The position numbers and the translations under genes were made by a program. The notes below the pieces were generated by a model, which was given only the letters and a program-made list of their open reading frames with translations, made no database searches and was not told the DNA's origin. A stretch of 64,000 bases of DNA. Origin: CALREJ01 sp964533375 (GTDB taxonomy: Bacteria; Patescibacteriota; Gracilibacteria; Peribacterales; Peribacteraceae). The stretch is from positions 248,001-312,000 of the forward strand of contig CAZHLW010000001.1 of the NCBI GenBank assembly GCA_964533375.1, read 5' to 3'. Of this stretch, positions 7,895 to 16,460 are shown piece by piece (position 1 is the first letter of the stretch; the number at the start of each line of letters is the position of its first letter).

Positions 7895-9571
7895 TTAGTA
7901 TACCTGACTGAGGTAACATTCCTCGCAATGCACAATTTCGGGTCTATCGGGCGCGTACGTTGTCTGGATCGGCTTCTGGCAGTTCATACAGGTCCTATCC
8001 CACAGCTTCCGGGGATTACGCATGGCCATTCTCCTTCTGTGTCTCTCATCATGATGAAAGTGGGGAATGGGCAGATTCATCCGGCGGTAGAAATCGAGTT
8101 CCTGTTTAATGATTCTGAAAGGTCGACCCGTTGCTTCACACTCAATCGCCCAGTCGAGAATGTCATTCGGCACATCGGCAATTGTATCGGGAAGTTGTGA
8201 TGCAGGGATGATTTTGCTCACTTGCGGGCGTTCCATATCGACCTCTCTCCATAAGTATCCTGCTGCCAAAGCGTTCTCTTTGCTGAGCGGGAAGTACTCC
8301 TGTGCGACCGTTTCGTTATAACCATACGGTGAGAATTTGCTTGGAAAGTGCCGTCCCCATTCATCGGTCTGACGCATGTGTTCGATGATCTTCGGCACGA
8401 GTTCGTTGTACTCCTCTTTGGTGTATTGCTTGTTTAAAATGCAGTACTGCGCATGGTTTAGGCCAATGCATCCAAACAAATCTTTGGAGAAATTGCAGTG
8501 TGAAGAGTAGATGATGTTGGAGGAATCTGAGAATTTTTTGGAGAAGAGAGCATTCGATGAAGGCCCCACTCCTTCCAGAGAATACGAAAAATCATTATCA
8601 ACGGTTTCAGTCATATCCTGACAATTGCGTGCGCGCCAGACATCCTGACAATGGTGTAGATTTTCTGCGGTACGGCAATTGAAGGCATCATAGGTTGCGC
8701 GAATGCCTAGGAGATAATCACCACTCGCATCTTCAATGTTTGCTCCGGTGTAATATTTTCTGGGGAAACCACTGGAAAATTCAGCCAGTTTCCTGATGGC
8801 ATCCTGGATGGAAGAATGAGAGGAGCAAACTCCTGCAACGCACTTTTCATAGTCTTCTTTTGATAATTGCTTGTTCCAATACATGTATTCTTTATTGCGC
8901 ATATTCACGCAGCCGAAACAATTCTTGCAACCAATGCAATTGCGGGAAAAGAACACATCGGAACAGTTCTCCAGATTCTGTGAAAACGCACAGTGGTAGC
9001 AATTTGCGCTTGCGATCAATTCATAACAGAGTTCGCCGCGTTCTACGTACAAGCAATCAATGCAGTTTTGACTGTAGGCCAGCCACATTCCGTGCATGCA
9101 CTCTCTATCTTCACCGGAACAAAACACCATGTAACAGTCTTTATTGTTCTGTGACTGATTCGTAAATTCGCAGTTCTCACTGTTCTGATTATTCATCGCA
9201 AGCTGCGGCATTACCCGGAAAAGCTCTGCCCATTGTTCAAAGAAAGGCCGGCTGAAATCCATCTCTTTGCCGTAGGCAAATCTGTCCCATGCATCACTCC
9301 ACCAATATTTCTGATCGTAGACAGGTGGCCAGGTTTTTTCAGGTGAAAAAATCGAGACTACCGGCTTTCCAGTCGCAGCGCAGACTCTCTTGTACATATT
9401 GCGCTCATTGCGCCACATCAGGCGTTCCTGGTAACGACAGGAGGGGCAGAGAGTAGGTGGGGGAATCAGCTCTTTCTTTCCATTGAAGACAGGCGATACA
9501 GCATCATAAAACGCGAGATCCCTGTCGGTGCTCTCGAAGGGGGCCGAACATTGCGTACAGGTCTGTTGCAT
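7895..9571 (-). CDS. P5: ribbon-solenoid-ribbon Cys-rich protein
   Basis: Array member of 558 aa, function unknown. A1 is intact (CTQC, CPSC). B1 keeps only its first Cys (VCAATGK) and has YDQKYWWSD in place of the second pair. S2 is Cys-poor compared with siblings and carries a Ser-rich stretch before CNFSKDLFGCIGLNHAQY, so the strict Cys pattern is not needed along the whole repeat. A2 is degenerate (CEATGRPFRII), B2 intact, ending YLSQVY. A TATACT box ends 9 nt before its ATG, in the 18-nt gap after P6. Its own last codons provide the -10 box of P4. Confidence 0.83.
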   Translation of the reverse strand: MQQTCTQCSAPFESTDRDLAFYDAVSPVFNGKKELIPPPTLCPSCRYQERLMWRNERNMYKRVCAATGKPVVSIFSPEKTWPPVYDQKYWWSDAWDRFAYGKEMDFSRPFFEQWAELFRVMPQLAMNNQNSENCEFTNQSQNNKDCYMVFCSGEDRECMHGMWLAYSQNCIDCLYVERGELCYELIASANCYHCAFSQNLENCSDVFFSRNCIGCKNCFGCVNMRNKEYMYWNKQLSKEDYEKCVAGVCSSHSSIQDAIRKLAEFSSGFPRKYYTGANIEDASGDYLLGIRATYDAFNCRTAENLHHCQDVWRARNCQDMTETVDNDFSYSLEGVGPSSNALFSKKFSDSSNIIYSSHCNFSKDLFGCIGLNHAQYCILNKQYTKEEYNELVPKIIEHMRQTDEWGRHFPSKFSPYGYNETVAQEYFPLSKENALAAGYLWREVDMERPQVSKIIPASQLPDTIADVPNDILDWAIECEATGRPFRIIKQELDFYRRMNLPIPHFHHDERHRRRMAMRNPRKLWDRTCMNCQKPIQTTYAPDRPEIVHCEECYLSQVY

Positions 9572-9580
9572 CAGTGATGA

Positions 9581-9586
9581 AGTATA
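9581..9586 (-). promoter_or_regulatory. -10 box for P5
   Basis: TATACT on the minus strand, ending 9 nt before the P5 ATG and lying wholly in the gap behind the P6 stop codon. It has the same spacing as the P1 box and both regulator promoters. Confidence 0.5.
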
Positions 9587-9589
9587 TCC

Positions 9590-11257
9590 TCAATACACCG
9601 TTTCGAGATAGCATTGCTCGCAGTACACCTTTTCCGGCCTATCGGGGCTATAGGTCGTCTGAATCGCTTTCTGGCATTTCATGCACTCCCGCTCATACAA
9701 CTGCCGTTTATTCCGTGTCCCAATCCGTTCCATATGCCGGCATTCGGGGCAGGAACGGGGAAGGGGGAGACTGGCGTCACGATAGTAAGCGAGTTCCTGT
9801 TTGATGATTCTATAATTCCGATGGCAACGGTCGCAGGCAAGAATTTCCTGCAGAATGGAGTCTGGAATATCCGCAATGCGCAGAGGCAGTGCATCATTTT
9901 TGATGGTTTCCCGCCCCGTCGTGAATGGGAGATTCTCCTGCCATCGCCAGCCGCGCTTCACTGCTTCTTCTTTCGTAAGCGGCCAGTATTCAGCTATCAC
10001 CGTCTCATTGAAGGCGAAGGGAGATACGTCTGGTGGAAAATATTCTCCCCATTCATCAGTCGACTTCATATGATCAACGAGCGTCGGGAGTACTGCCTTG
10101 TACTCCTCTTCGGTGTATTGCTTATTCAGAATGCAGAACTTCTTTCGCTGCAGGCCGATGCACCCAAAGCAGTCGGAACAGTTCTGACAACTGTCGCAGT
10201 AGAAGAGATTACTCCCATCCCAGCACTGGCAGAACCAGGCTGAGGTTTTGAGGCGTACTGGCGAATAGCCGCAGTAGAGGAATTCTGACCAGCCGCAGTG
10301 GTACGTATCGAGCATGTCCGAGGCACCGTCTGAATCGGAGGAATTGATGTTATCGCGGCCCCGAAACATCTGGTAACAGTTCTTACAGTTCTTGTTTTCA
10401 AACAGAAAATCTCCCGTGCAGTCCTCGCATTTGTCCTGTACGGAATGCAGATGCGGATGTTTCAAGATCAATGTATCCAGACGTTCTTTTACAAGGTGAA
10501 CATGTTCAGGGTTTTGCAGATCAAACTGCCGCACACGGCTCTCGTACTCTTCTTTGGTGAGCTGTTCATTAAACAGGCAGTACGACTTTTTCCGGAGTCC
10601 CACGCATCCAAAGCAATTAGTGCATCCGCGGCAGTCAAAGAGGTAAGAACTATCTGAACAAGTATTGCAGCGAGTGCAGTGCTTACAGCCATAGCATTCG
10701 TTACAGTCCGTGCACCACAGGCAGCGCTCGCATTTGAAGCAGTAGCTGCAGTCAAAACAATCCCGACCCTCAAGCATCCAGTAGCAGTAGAAAAATCCCT
10801 CTCCGTAGTAGCAGCAATGCGTCAGATAGCATCCCTTTGTATCGAACGCGAAATTGCAGTAATCACAGTTCTCCGTGTTTTTCCCGTTCAGAGCGGAGCG
10901 TGGAACCTTCCCCTGAAGCTCTTTAAACTGCTCAAAAAATGGCTCTGAAAAATCGTAGTCTTGACCGTAGCTTAGAGCATCCCAATCATCGCTATACCAC
11001 TCTGTTCTTTCGTATACGGGGAACGGCACATTTTGCGGGTAGACCGAAATAATCTCTTTTCCACTTCTATCACTCTTCCGTCTGTAGAGCATGCGCTCAT
11101 TACGCCAGCTCATTTCCAGCATGTTTCGGCAGGGGATGCAATGCACCGGTGCCGGGGGTACGCCAACAGGAAGCAGCTCCCCGATTTTCTGGCGAAGCGC
11201 CTCTTCCTCGGGAGAGACAGTAAATGCCGTTTTACAGAGCTTGCAGATGCTGGCCAC
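9590..11257 (-). CDS. P6: ribbon-solenoid-ribbon Cys-rich protein (GTG start)
   Basis: Array member of 555 aa, function unknown. It starts with GTG (MASICKLC); no in-frame ATG fits. S1 is exceptionally Cys-dense, with successive C-x2-C steps from CFDCSYC through CKHCTRCNTC to CTNCFGC. The C-terminal A2 ribbon is intact: CDRC, 24 residues, CPEC, then 18 residues to CMKC of B2, the same spacing as the 98-aa ribbon protein. B1 has lost its Cys. The P7 stop lies 4 nt upstream. A TATACT box formed by P7's Val-Tyr-stop codons ends 6 nt before the GTG, placing the likely first transcribed base at the start codon. Confidence 0.83.
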   Translation of the reverse strand: MASICKLCKTAFTVSPEEEALRQKIGELLPVGVPPAPVHCIPCRNMLEMSWRNERMLYRRKSDRSGKEIISVYPQNVPFPVYERTEWYSDDWDALSYGQDYDFSEPFFEQFKELQGKVPRSALNGKNTENCDYCNFAFDTKGCYLTHCCYYGEGFFYCYWMLEGRDCFDCSYCFKCERCLWCTDCNECYGCKHCTRCNTCSDSSYLFDCRGCTNCFGCVGLRKKSYCLFNEQLTKEEYESRVRQFDLQNPEHVHLVKERLDTLILKHPHLHSVQDKCEDCTGDFLFENKNCKNCYQMFRGRDNINSSDSDGASDMLDTYHCGWSEFLYCGYSPVRLKTSAWFCQCWDGSNLFYCDSCQNCSDCFGCIGLQRKKFCILNKQYTEEEYKAVLPTLVDHMKSTDEWGEYFPPDVSPFAFNETVIAEYWPLTKEEAVKRGWRWQENLPFTTGRETIKNDALPLRIADIPDSILQEILACDRCHRNYRIIKQELAYYRDASLPLPRSCPECRHMERIGTRNKRQLYERECMKCQKAIQTTYSPDRPEKVYCEQCYLETVY

Positions 11258-11261
11258 TGGG

Positions 11262-12938
11262 TCAGTATACCTGCTTCAGGTAACATTCCTCACAGAAAAC
11301 AATTTCTGGCCTGTCAGGAGCGTAGGTGGTTTGGATCGGTTCCTGACAATTGGCGCAGGTTCGATCCCACAAGTGTCGCGGCGTCCGCTTCCTGATGCGA
11401 TCTTTGTGTCGCTGCTCGAAGGACCGATTCGGGAGCGGCAGACCCATATCCCGATAGAATTTGAGCTCCTGCGGAATAATCTTGAACGGCTTTCCGGTTG
11501 CTTCGCAGATCAGGATTTTCGAGCAGATATCGTTCCCAACATCGCTGATAACTTCCGGTGGCGTGAAGGCCGGACCCAGATAGGTTTCCTGCTGGTCAGT
11601 TTCATCGCGCCAGGCAAATCCTTTTTGCAGTGCTTCGTCGCGGGTGAGGGGGAAATAATCCGTGGCGTTGGTTTCGTTGTAGCCGTAGGGGCACATAGAG
11701 AGCGGGAAGAACTCACCCCACTCGCCATCCGCTTTCATTTTTTCGATGATTCTCGGGACCAGTTCCTCATATTCCTCTTTCGTATACTGCTTATTCAAAA
11801 TACAGTACTCCGCGTTTTTCATGCCCGCGCAGCCGAAGCAGTTTTTACAGTGATGACACTCGATAGAGCAGTAGACATCGTTTCCGTACCACACCAGGAA
11901 GGTGAAGGCGGAGTGCGGTGCGCCTACGGTCGAGGCGATCATGTAATTATGGTCCACTCCGTCGGGGGAGGTGAAGGTAGCATCTTTGCTGTTGATGCCT
12001 TTGGGGGTGAACGCGACATTGGTACAGTCTTCGCAGTTGGTGACATCGAAACAGTTCACTGCGTTTTTACTGTTATACACCGCGTCACCGGTTGATCCTT
12101 CCGAGGCGTAAATGTGGTTGGCACGGTGAGGAAGGGTGATGACCATCGCATCAAAATGCTCCCGCAATGCTGCAATCTTTGCGCGTGTCAGTGGCAGTAA
12201 TTCTTTTTTGTAGGCCTCGAATGCTTCTTTTCCCACATACTGATTGAAGATGCAGTATTCCTTTCGGTGGAGCCCAAAGCACCCGATACAGTTGGTGCAG
12301 GATTCACAGTCTTCTATGAGCAGGCACGACGTACAGTCCCGGCAATTCATGAAGAACTGGCAGTCGTAGCAACGCTGAGACGAGATGCCTTCGTAGCAGC
12401 GTTCACAGGAGTAGAGGCAGAGACCATCAACAGTATCTTTCGAAAACGAAATGTAATTTCCAAACAGGCAGTCTTCATCATTTCCGCCTCCGAAAATCAG
12501 ATACGAATTCTTCAGGAACAATGTGTGATTCGTGAAATAACTGTTTTCCGCGCCCGTCGTGAAGAGGGAAATACGCGGAACCGTCAGGCGCAGCTCGTGG
12601 AGTTGCTCATAGAATGATCTGGAGAAATCAACATCTTTGCCATAGGCCTTTGCATCCCACTGATCGCTCCACCACTCGTCCTGGTCGTACACAGGGAAGG
12701 TCTTTTCCGGGGAATAGATCGAAATGATCTGCTTCCCGCTCAGACTGCTTTTCCGGTGGTACAAGTGGCGGTCGTTGCGGAAGAGGAGTCGCATCTGGAA
12801 TCGACAATCCGGACACAAAGTTGGCGGAGGAATAGGGCATTTTCTATCACCGAAAACCGGAGAGATTGAATCATAAAACTGCAGATCTGCGTCTGTTATT
12901 TCAAAGCCTGTGGAGCATTGGCGGCAGGTTTGATTCAT
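11262..12938 (-). CDS. P7: ribbon-solenoid-ribbon Cys-rich protein
   Basis: Array member of 558 aa, function unknown. A1 is intact (CRQC, CPDC). B1 has no Cys at all (HRKSSLSGK, YDQDEWWSD). A2 is degenerate (CEATGKPFKII, then SFEQRH). B2 is intact and ends YLKQVY. I chose the start MNQTCRQC at 12938 rather than an in-frame ATG 96 bases upstream, because it aligns with siblings and because the upstream P8 stop TGA shares its last A with this ATG (TGATG). That overlap implies translational coupling to P8. No -10 box sits at the usual distance, unlike in P1-P6. Confidence 0.83.
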   Translation of the reverse strand: MNQTCRQCSTGFEITDADLQFYDSISPVFGDRKCPIPPPTLCPDCRFQMRLLFRNDRHLYHRKSSLSGKQIISIYSPEKTFPVYDQDEWWSDQWDAKAYGKDVDFSRSFYEQLHELRLTVPRISLFTTGAENSYFTNHTLFLKNSYLIFGGGNDEDCLFGNYISFSKDTVDGLCLYSCERCYEGISSQRCYDCQFFMNCRDCTSCLLIEDCESCTNCIGCFGLHRKEYCIFNQYVGKEAFEAYKKELLPLTRAKIAALREHFDAMVITLPHRANHIYASEGSTGDAVYNSKNAVNCFDVTNCEDCTNVAFTPKGINSKDATFTSPDGVDHNYMIASTVGAPHSAFTFLVWYGNDVYCSIECHHCKNCFGCAGMKNAEYCILNKQYTKEEYEELVPRIIEKMKADGEWGEFFPLSMCPYGYNETNATDYFPLTRDEALQKGFAWRDETDQQETYLGPAFTPPEVISDVGNDICSKILICEATGKPFKIIPQELKFYRDMGLPLPNRSFEQRHKDRIRKRTPRHLWDRTCANCQEPIQTTYAPDRPEIVFCEECYLKQVY

Positions 12939-14620
12939 CAGTAGACGGTGGAAAGGTAACAATCCTCGCAGTAGACAATCTCGGGGCGATCTGGTGAGTA
13001 GCTCGTCTGCATGGCTTTTTTGCAGTTCATGCATTCACGATCCCAGAGTTTCCGGGGATTGCGTTTTTGCATACGGTCAGCATGACGCTGATCAAAGCAG
13101 CGCGTTGGAACTGGAATGTTCATATCTCTATAAAAGGCCAGTTCCTGCGGGATAATCTTGAATGGCCTCTTTGTGATTTCACATGTGAGAATATCGCCGG
13201 TTATCGAATCAGATATATCACGAATGGAATCTGGAATAGTGACCGTCGGTCCCATATATTGTTTCTCTGCGTCGCTCTCATCACGCCAGCTCCAGCCGCG
13301 GCCCCGGACTTCTTCTTCGGATAACGGGAAATATTCCTGTGCAACGGTTTCGTTGTAACCATAGGGAGATAACGCTGCCGGATAAAACTCGCCCCACTCG
13401 CCGGTCGAACGCATGTGCTCAATAATCTTTGGCATGAGTTTCTCATATTCCTCTTTTGTGTACTGCTTATTTAGGATGCAGTATTGCCTGTGCAAGAGTC
13501 CGAGACAGCCGAAACAGTCTCTCGTGCCATTCTCGCAATAGCGGCAGTAGAGCAGATTACTGACATCGTTTGCGCAGGATTCCGAGAAACGGACACTGGA
13601 AAATCCATTACCCACCAGATGATTTTCATATCCAAGTTCTCCTGGAAACCCCCATCCGTAGCAGTCATAACAGTCTTTTGCCTTATGCCACCAGACGCAG
13701 TATTTGCAGTCCTCGCAGTACGTCATGTCGTAGGAATCGGTCACGTTTTTGCAGTATGAAATGTGGTCCCCGCTGACGTTTTCATTGCTGTGCCCGGACA
13801 TGAACCTGTGTGGCAGAGACATTGCCAGTTTTTCCGCTTTCTCTTTTGCCAGATGAAGAAGTGTTCTGTCGCTCATAGCTTCCGCAAAACGCTGTTCAAA
13901 CTCTTCTTTGCTGCACGGCTGATTGAATATGTAATACTCTTTGTTTACCAGATTCACACAGCCAAAGCAGTGTTTACAGCTCTGACAATTGGAGAGAAGT
14001 GCACTGTCGATGCAGTTCTTCACGTGTTCGGAGTAGAGAACATTGTAGCAATCGTAACAATCGACACATTCATAGCAGCGCTCGCTATCGAAGGTGAAAA
14101 AACAATCGACAACATTTTTGCTGCGGTGCAGATACGTTGAGTAGTACGAATCCTCGTTATCATTTGCAGCAAAGATCAGATAGCAGTTCTTGTTTCTGGT
14201 CGATAAATTCGTGTAATCGCTGTTCTCATTCTGAAACTGCAGATTCATGGAAGGCAGCGGTACCACATTACGTAACGCATTCCACTGTTCGAAGAAGGGC
14301 TTACTGAAATCGTACGGACGCCCGTAACTCAATGGGTCCCACCGGTCCGAATGCCATTCCGCTGTGTCGTACACCGTATATGGCTTATCGGCTGAGTAAA
14401 TAGAAATGATTTGTCTGCCAGTCAGATCGCATTTCCGGTGATACAACTTCTTCTCGTTCCTCCAGGTTAGCCTGCGTTGACGACGGCATTCGGGGCAGAG
14501 CGTCGGCGGAGGAATCAGCTCTTTCTTCTCGCTAAATATCGGCGATACCTTCTCGTAAAAAGCCAGATCCTCATCCGTGATCTCAAAGCCGGCCGAACAG
14601 TGTTTGCAGGTTTTTTGCAT
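12938..14620 (-). CDS. P8: ribbon-solenoid-ribbon Cys-rich protein
   Basis: Array member of 560 aa, function unknown. A1 is intact (CKHC, CPEC); B1 keeps only the first Cys (KCDLTGR). S1 has a CYECVDCYDCYN run and S2 a CEDCKYCVWW run. A2 is half degenerate, keeping one Cys of each pair (CEITKRPFKII and RCFDQRH). B2 is intact and ends YLSTVY. The start MQKTCKHC at 14620 again overlaps the upstream P9 stop as TGATG, so P9, P8 and P7 form one coupled block. Confidence 0.83.
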   Translation of the reverse strand: MQKTCKHCSAGFEITDEDLAFYEKVSPIFSEKKELIPPPTLCPECRRQRRLTWRNEKKLYHRKCDLTGRQIISIYSADKPYTVYDTAEWHSDRWDPLSYGRPYDFSKPFFEQWNALRNVVPLPSMNLQFQNENSDYTNLSTRNKNCYLIFAANDNEDSYYSTYLHRSKNVVDCFFTFDSERCYECVDCYDCYNVLYSEHVKNCIDSALLSNCQSCKHCFGCVNLVNKEYYIFNQPCSKEEFEQRFAEAMSDRTLLHLAKEKAEKLAMSLPHRFMSGHSNENVSGDHISYCKNVTDSYDMTYCEDCKYCVWWHKAKDCYDCYGWGFPGELGYENHLVGNGFSSVRFSESCANDVSNLLYCRYCENGTRDCFGCLGLLHRQYCILNKQYTKEEYEKLMPKIIEHMRSTGEWGEFYPAALSPYGYNETVAQEYFPLSEEEVRGRGWSWRDESDAEKQYMGPTVTIPDSIRDISDSITGDILTCEITKRPFKIIPQELAFYRDMNIPVPTRCFDQRHADRMQKRNPRKLWDRECMNCKKAMQTSYSPDRPEIVYCEDCYLSTVY

Positions 14621-16281
14621 CAGTAGACAGTGGAAAGGTAACACTCTTCACAGTAGACGACTTCAGGTCGATCGGTTGCGTACGTGGTTTCGATCGGTTT
14701 CTGACAATTGGCACACTGACGCGACCACAGTCGGCGTGGATTGGCTCGTGCCATACGTTCTTTATGTCTTTGATCCGGGCATTTGTGGGGGATTGGTAAA
14801 TTCATATCCCGATAGAATACCAGCTCCTGTGGGATAATTTTGTAGGGCCTTTTCGTGACATCGCAGGTAAGAATCTGCTTTGTAATGTCATCGGATACAT
14901 CAGCAATGGGTAATGGAACTTCAACTTTCGCTCCCAGATAATTGGCAACAGCTACTTCTTCATGATGCCATTTCCAGCCTTTCTGCAGAACCTCTGCTTG
15001 GGACAATGGGAAGTACTCCTGTGCAATTGTTTCGTTGTAGCCAAAGGCGGAGAGTGAGGCAGGGAAAAATTGCCCCCATTCACCGGTTTTTTTCATATGG
15101 TCGATAATCTTTGGAAGTAGTGCTTCGTACCCTTCTTTTGTGTATTGCTTATTCAGGATGCAGTATTCCTGCTTCTTCATACCCGTACAGCCAAAGAGGT
15201 GATTCGAATTAAAGCTGTTCATGCAATAGAAGCAGTCCTTTACGTACCAGGTCAACATGCAAAAGGCGATATGATAGTTGTCTTGCAGGTTGCTGGAAAA
15301 GTATTGGAGCTCGCAGTCATCGGAGAAATTACAGTCTCTGCAATCACGATCATTTTCGCCCACCGCACACTCACTGCAATCCTGCGAATGCTTGAAGGTA
15401 TAGCAATTTTTACAGTTCCGGCATTCCAGAAGCTGATCACCTGTAGAGTCTTCACATTGCAGAATGGTGGCGAACCGATGAGGTGCCTTTTGATGCAATG
15501 CTGCAATTTTTTCCTGCAGACCCGGGAATGTTCCCAGGCGGATTTCTTCCATTCGTGCACGATATTCTTCCTGTGTCAGCTGTTCATTGAATACCTGGAA
15601 ACTTTTATTCCTGAGGTTAATACATCCAAAGCACTGTGTGCAGCCATTGCAGTTCTCGCAGAACTGAAGATCCGAAGAATTATGGCAATTACGGCAGCCA
15701 ACGGACTGAAATAAATCACTGGATTCTATACATTCGTAACATCGTTGGCATTTGAATAGATCGTAACAATCGACACAATCCGATGAGTAAAAGATGCGGT
15801 ATCCATACAGACAATCTTCCGCTCCCAGACCCCCGACCACCAGATAGCAATTTTTATTTTTAGCCGAATAATTGGTATATTCACTGTTTTCGCTGTTGGC
15901 ATTCTGGATGGCGATTTTGGGGACTGCCAAATTTAGCTCGTTGAATTGTTCAAAGAAAGGACGTGAAAAATCAAATTCCCGACCATACTGCAGAGGATCA
16001 TATTGGTCACTCCACCAGGCATTTTGTTCGTAGACAATGTACGGCTTATCGGCAGAGTAGATAGAAATGATCTGCTTTCCCGTCAGATCACATTTGCGGT
16101 GATACAGACATCGTTCGTTCCTAAAAGCAAAGCGATTTTGCTGGCGACAAGAAGGACAGAGTGTCGGCGGGGGAATCAGCTCTTTCTTGCCGTTAAACTC
16201 CGGACTGACCTTCTCGTAGAACGCGAGATCGCTGTCTGTAATTTCGAAGCCGGCTGAACATTGTTTGCAGGTTTGAGTCAT
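14620..16281 (-). CDS. P9: ribbon-solenoid-ribbon Cys-rich protein, head of array
   Basis: First gene of the minus-strand array, 553 aa, with 40 cysteines by direct count. A1 is Cys5, Cys8, Cys42, Cys45. B1 keeps Cys64 only. S1 runs through CVDCYDLFKCQRCYEC to CTQCFGCINLRNK, and S2 through CRNCKNC and CRDCNFSDDC to LFGCTGMKKQEYC. A2 keeps one Cys per pair and B2 is complete (CANC-x17-CEEC). I chose MTQTCKQC at 16281; an ATG 135 bases upstream would add a tail found in no sibling. The shared ATTTTTAAAATCCTG motif lies 6 nt upstream of the start. It is divergent from the second TrmB regulator, which starts 180 bp away. Confidence 0.83.
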   Translation of the reverse strand: MTQTCKQCSAGFEITDSDLAFYEKVSPEFNGKKELIPPPTLCPSCRQQNRFAFRNERCLYHRKCDLTGKQIISIYSADKPYIVYEQNAWWSDQYDPLQYGREFDFSRPFFEQFNELNLAVPKIAIQNANSENSEYTNYSAKNKNCYLVVGGLGAEDCLYGYRIFYSSDCVDCYDLFKCQRCYECIESSDLFQSVGCRNCHNSSDLQFCENCNGCTQCFGCINLRNKSFQVFNEQLTQEEYRARMEEIRLGTFPGLQEKIAALHQKAPHRFATILQCEDSTGDQLLECRNCKNCYTFKHSQDCSECAVGENDRDCRDCNFSDDCELQYFSSNLQDNYHIAFCMLTWYVKDCFYCMNSFNSNHLFGCTGMKKQEYCILNKQYTKEGYEALLPKIIDHMKKTGEWGQFFPASLSAFGYNETIAQEYFPLSQAEVLQKGWKWHHEEVAVANYLGAKVEVPLPIADVSDDITKQILTCDVTKRPYKIIPQELVFYRDMNLPIPHKCPDQRHKERMARANPRRLWSRQCANCQKPIETTYATDRPEVVYCEECYLSTVY

Positions 16282-16287
16282 AGAAGC

Positions 16288-16302
16288 ATTTTTAAAATCC
16301 TG
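16288..16302. promoter_or_regulatory. Shared upstream motif, P9 copy
   Basis: ATTTTTAAAATCCTG, matching the P3 copy at 5331-5344 apart from one extra T. It sits 6 nt from the P9 start, versus 18 nt for P3, so it is unlikely to be a simple -10 box. Confidence 0.35.
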
Positions 16303-16420
16303 AGCGTATGATCTCGGCCCAGTGTTTGTAGTATCCTCTGTATAGTCAAAATCGTCCAACATCAGAGAGCTACTATCTGTTTTTATGCTTACTATAAGCC
16401 AAAAATCGATACTCAAATAC

Positions 16421-16438
16421 TGTAGAAAAAGTTCTACA
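16421..16438. promoter_or_regulatory. Inverted repeat before TrmB2
   Basis: Arms TGTAGAA and TTCTACA with a 4-nt spacer lie just upstream of the -10 box of the second regulator, over the expected -35 position. It is a likely operator. Its sequence differs from the TrmB1 palindrome, which suggests separate specificities. Confidence 0.5.
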
Positions 16439-16445
16439 ACAGGTG

Positions 16446-16451
16446 TATACT
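16446..16451 (+). promoter_or_regulatory. -10 box for TrmB2
   Basis: TATACT ends 9 nt before the ATG at 16461, identical in sequence and spacing to the TrmB1 promoter. A leaderless mRNA is inferred. Confidence 0.55.
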
Positions 16452-16460
16452 ATCGGTAAC

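Noticed and set aside
199..16281. CRISPR array or transposon array as explanation of the repeats
   Set aside because: The repeats are full-length diverged genes, not short direct repeats, and no transposase, integrase or target duplication is present.
199..16281. Assembly artefact producing the tandem copies
   Set aside because: The copies differ at most positions and in ribbon content, so collapsed or duplicated reads cannot explain them.
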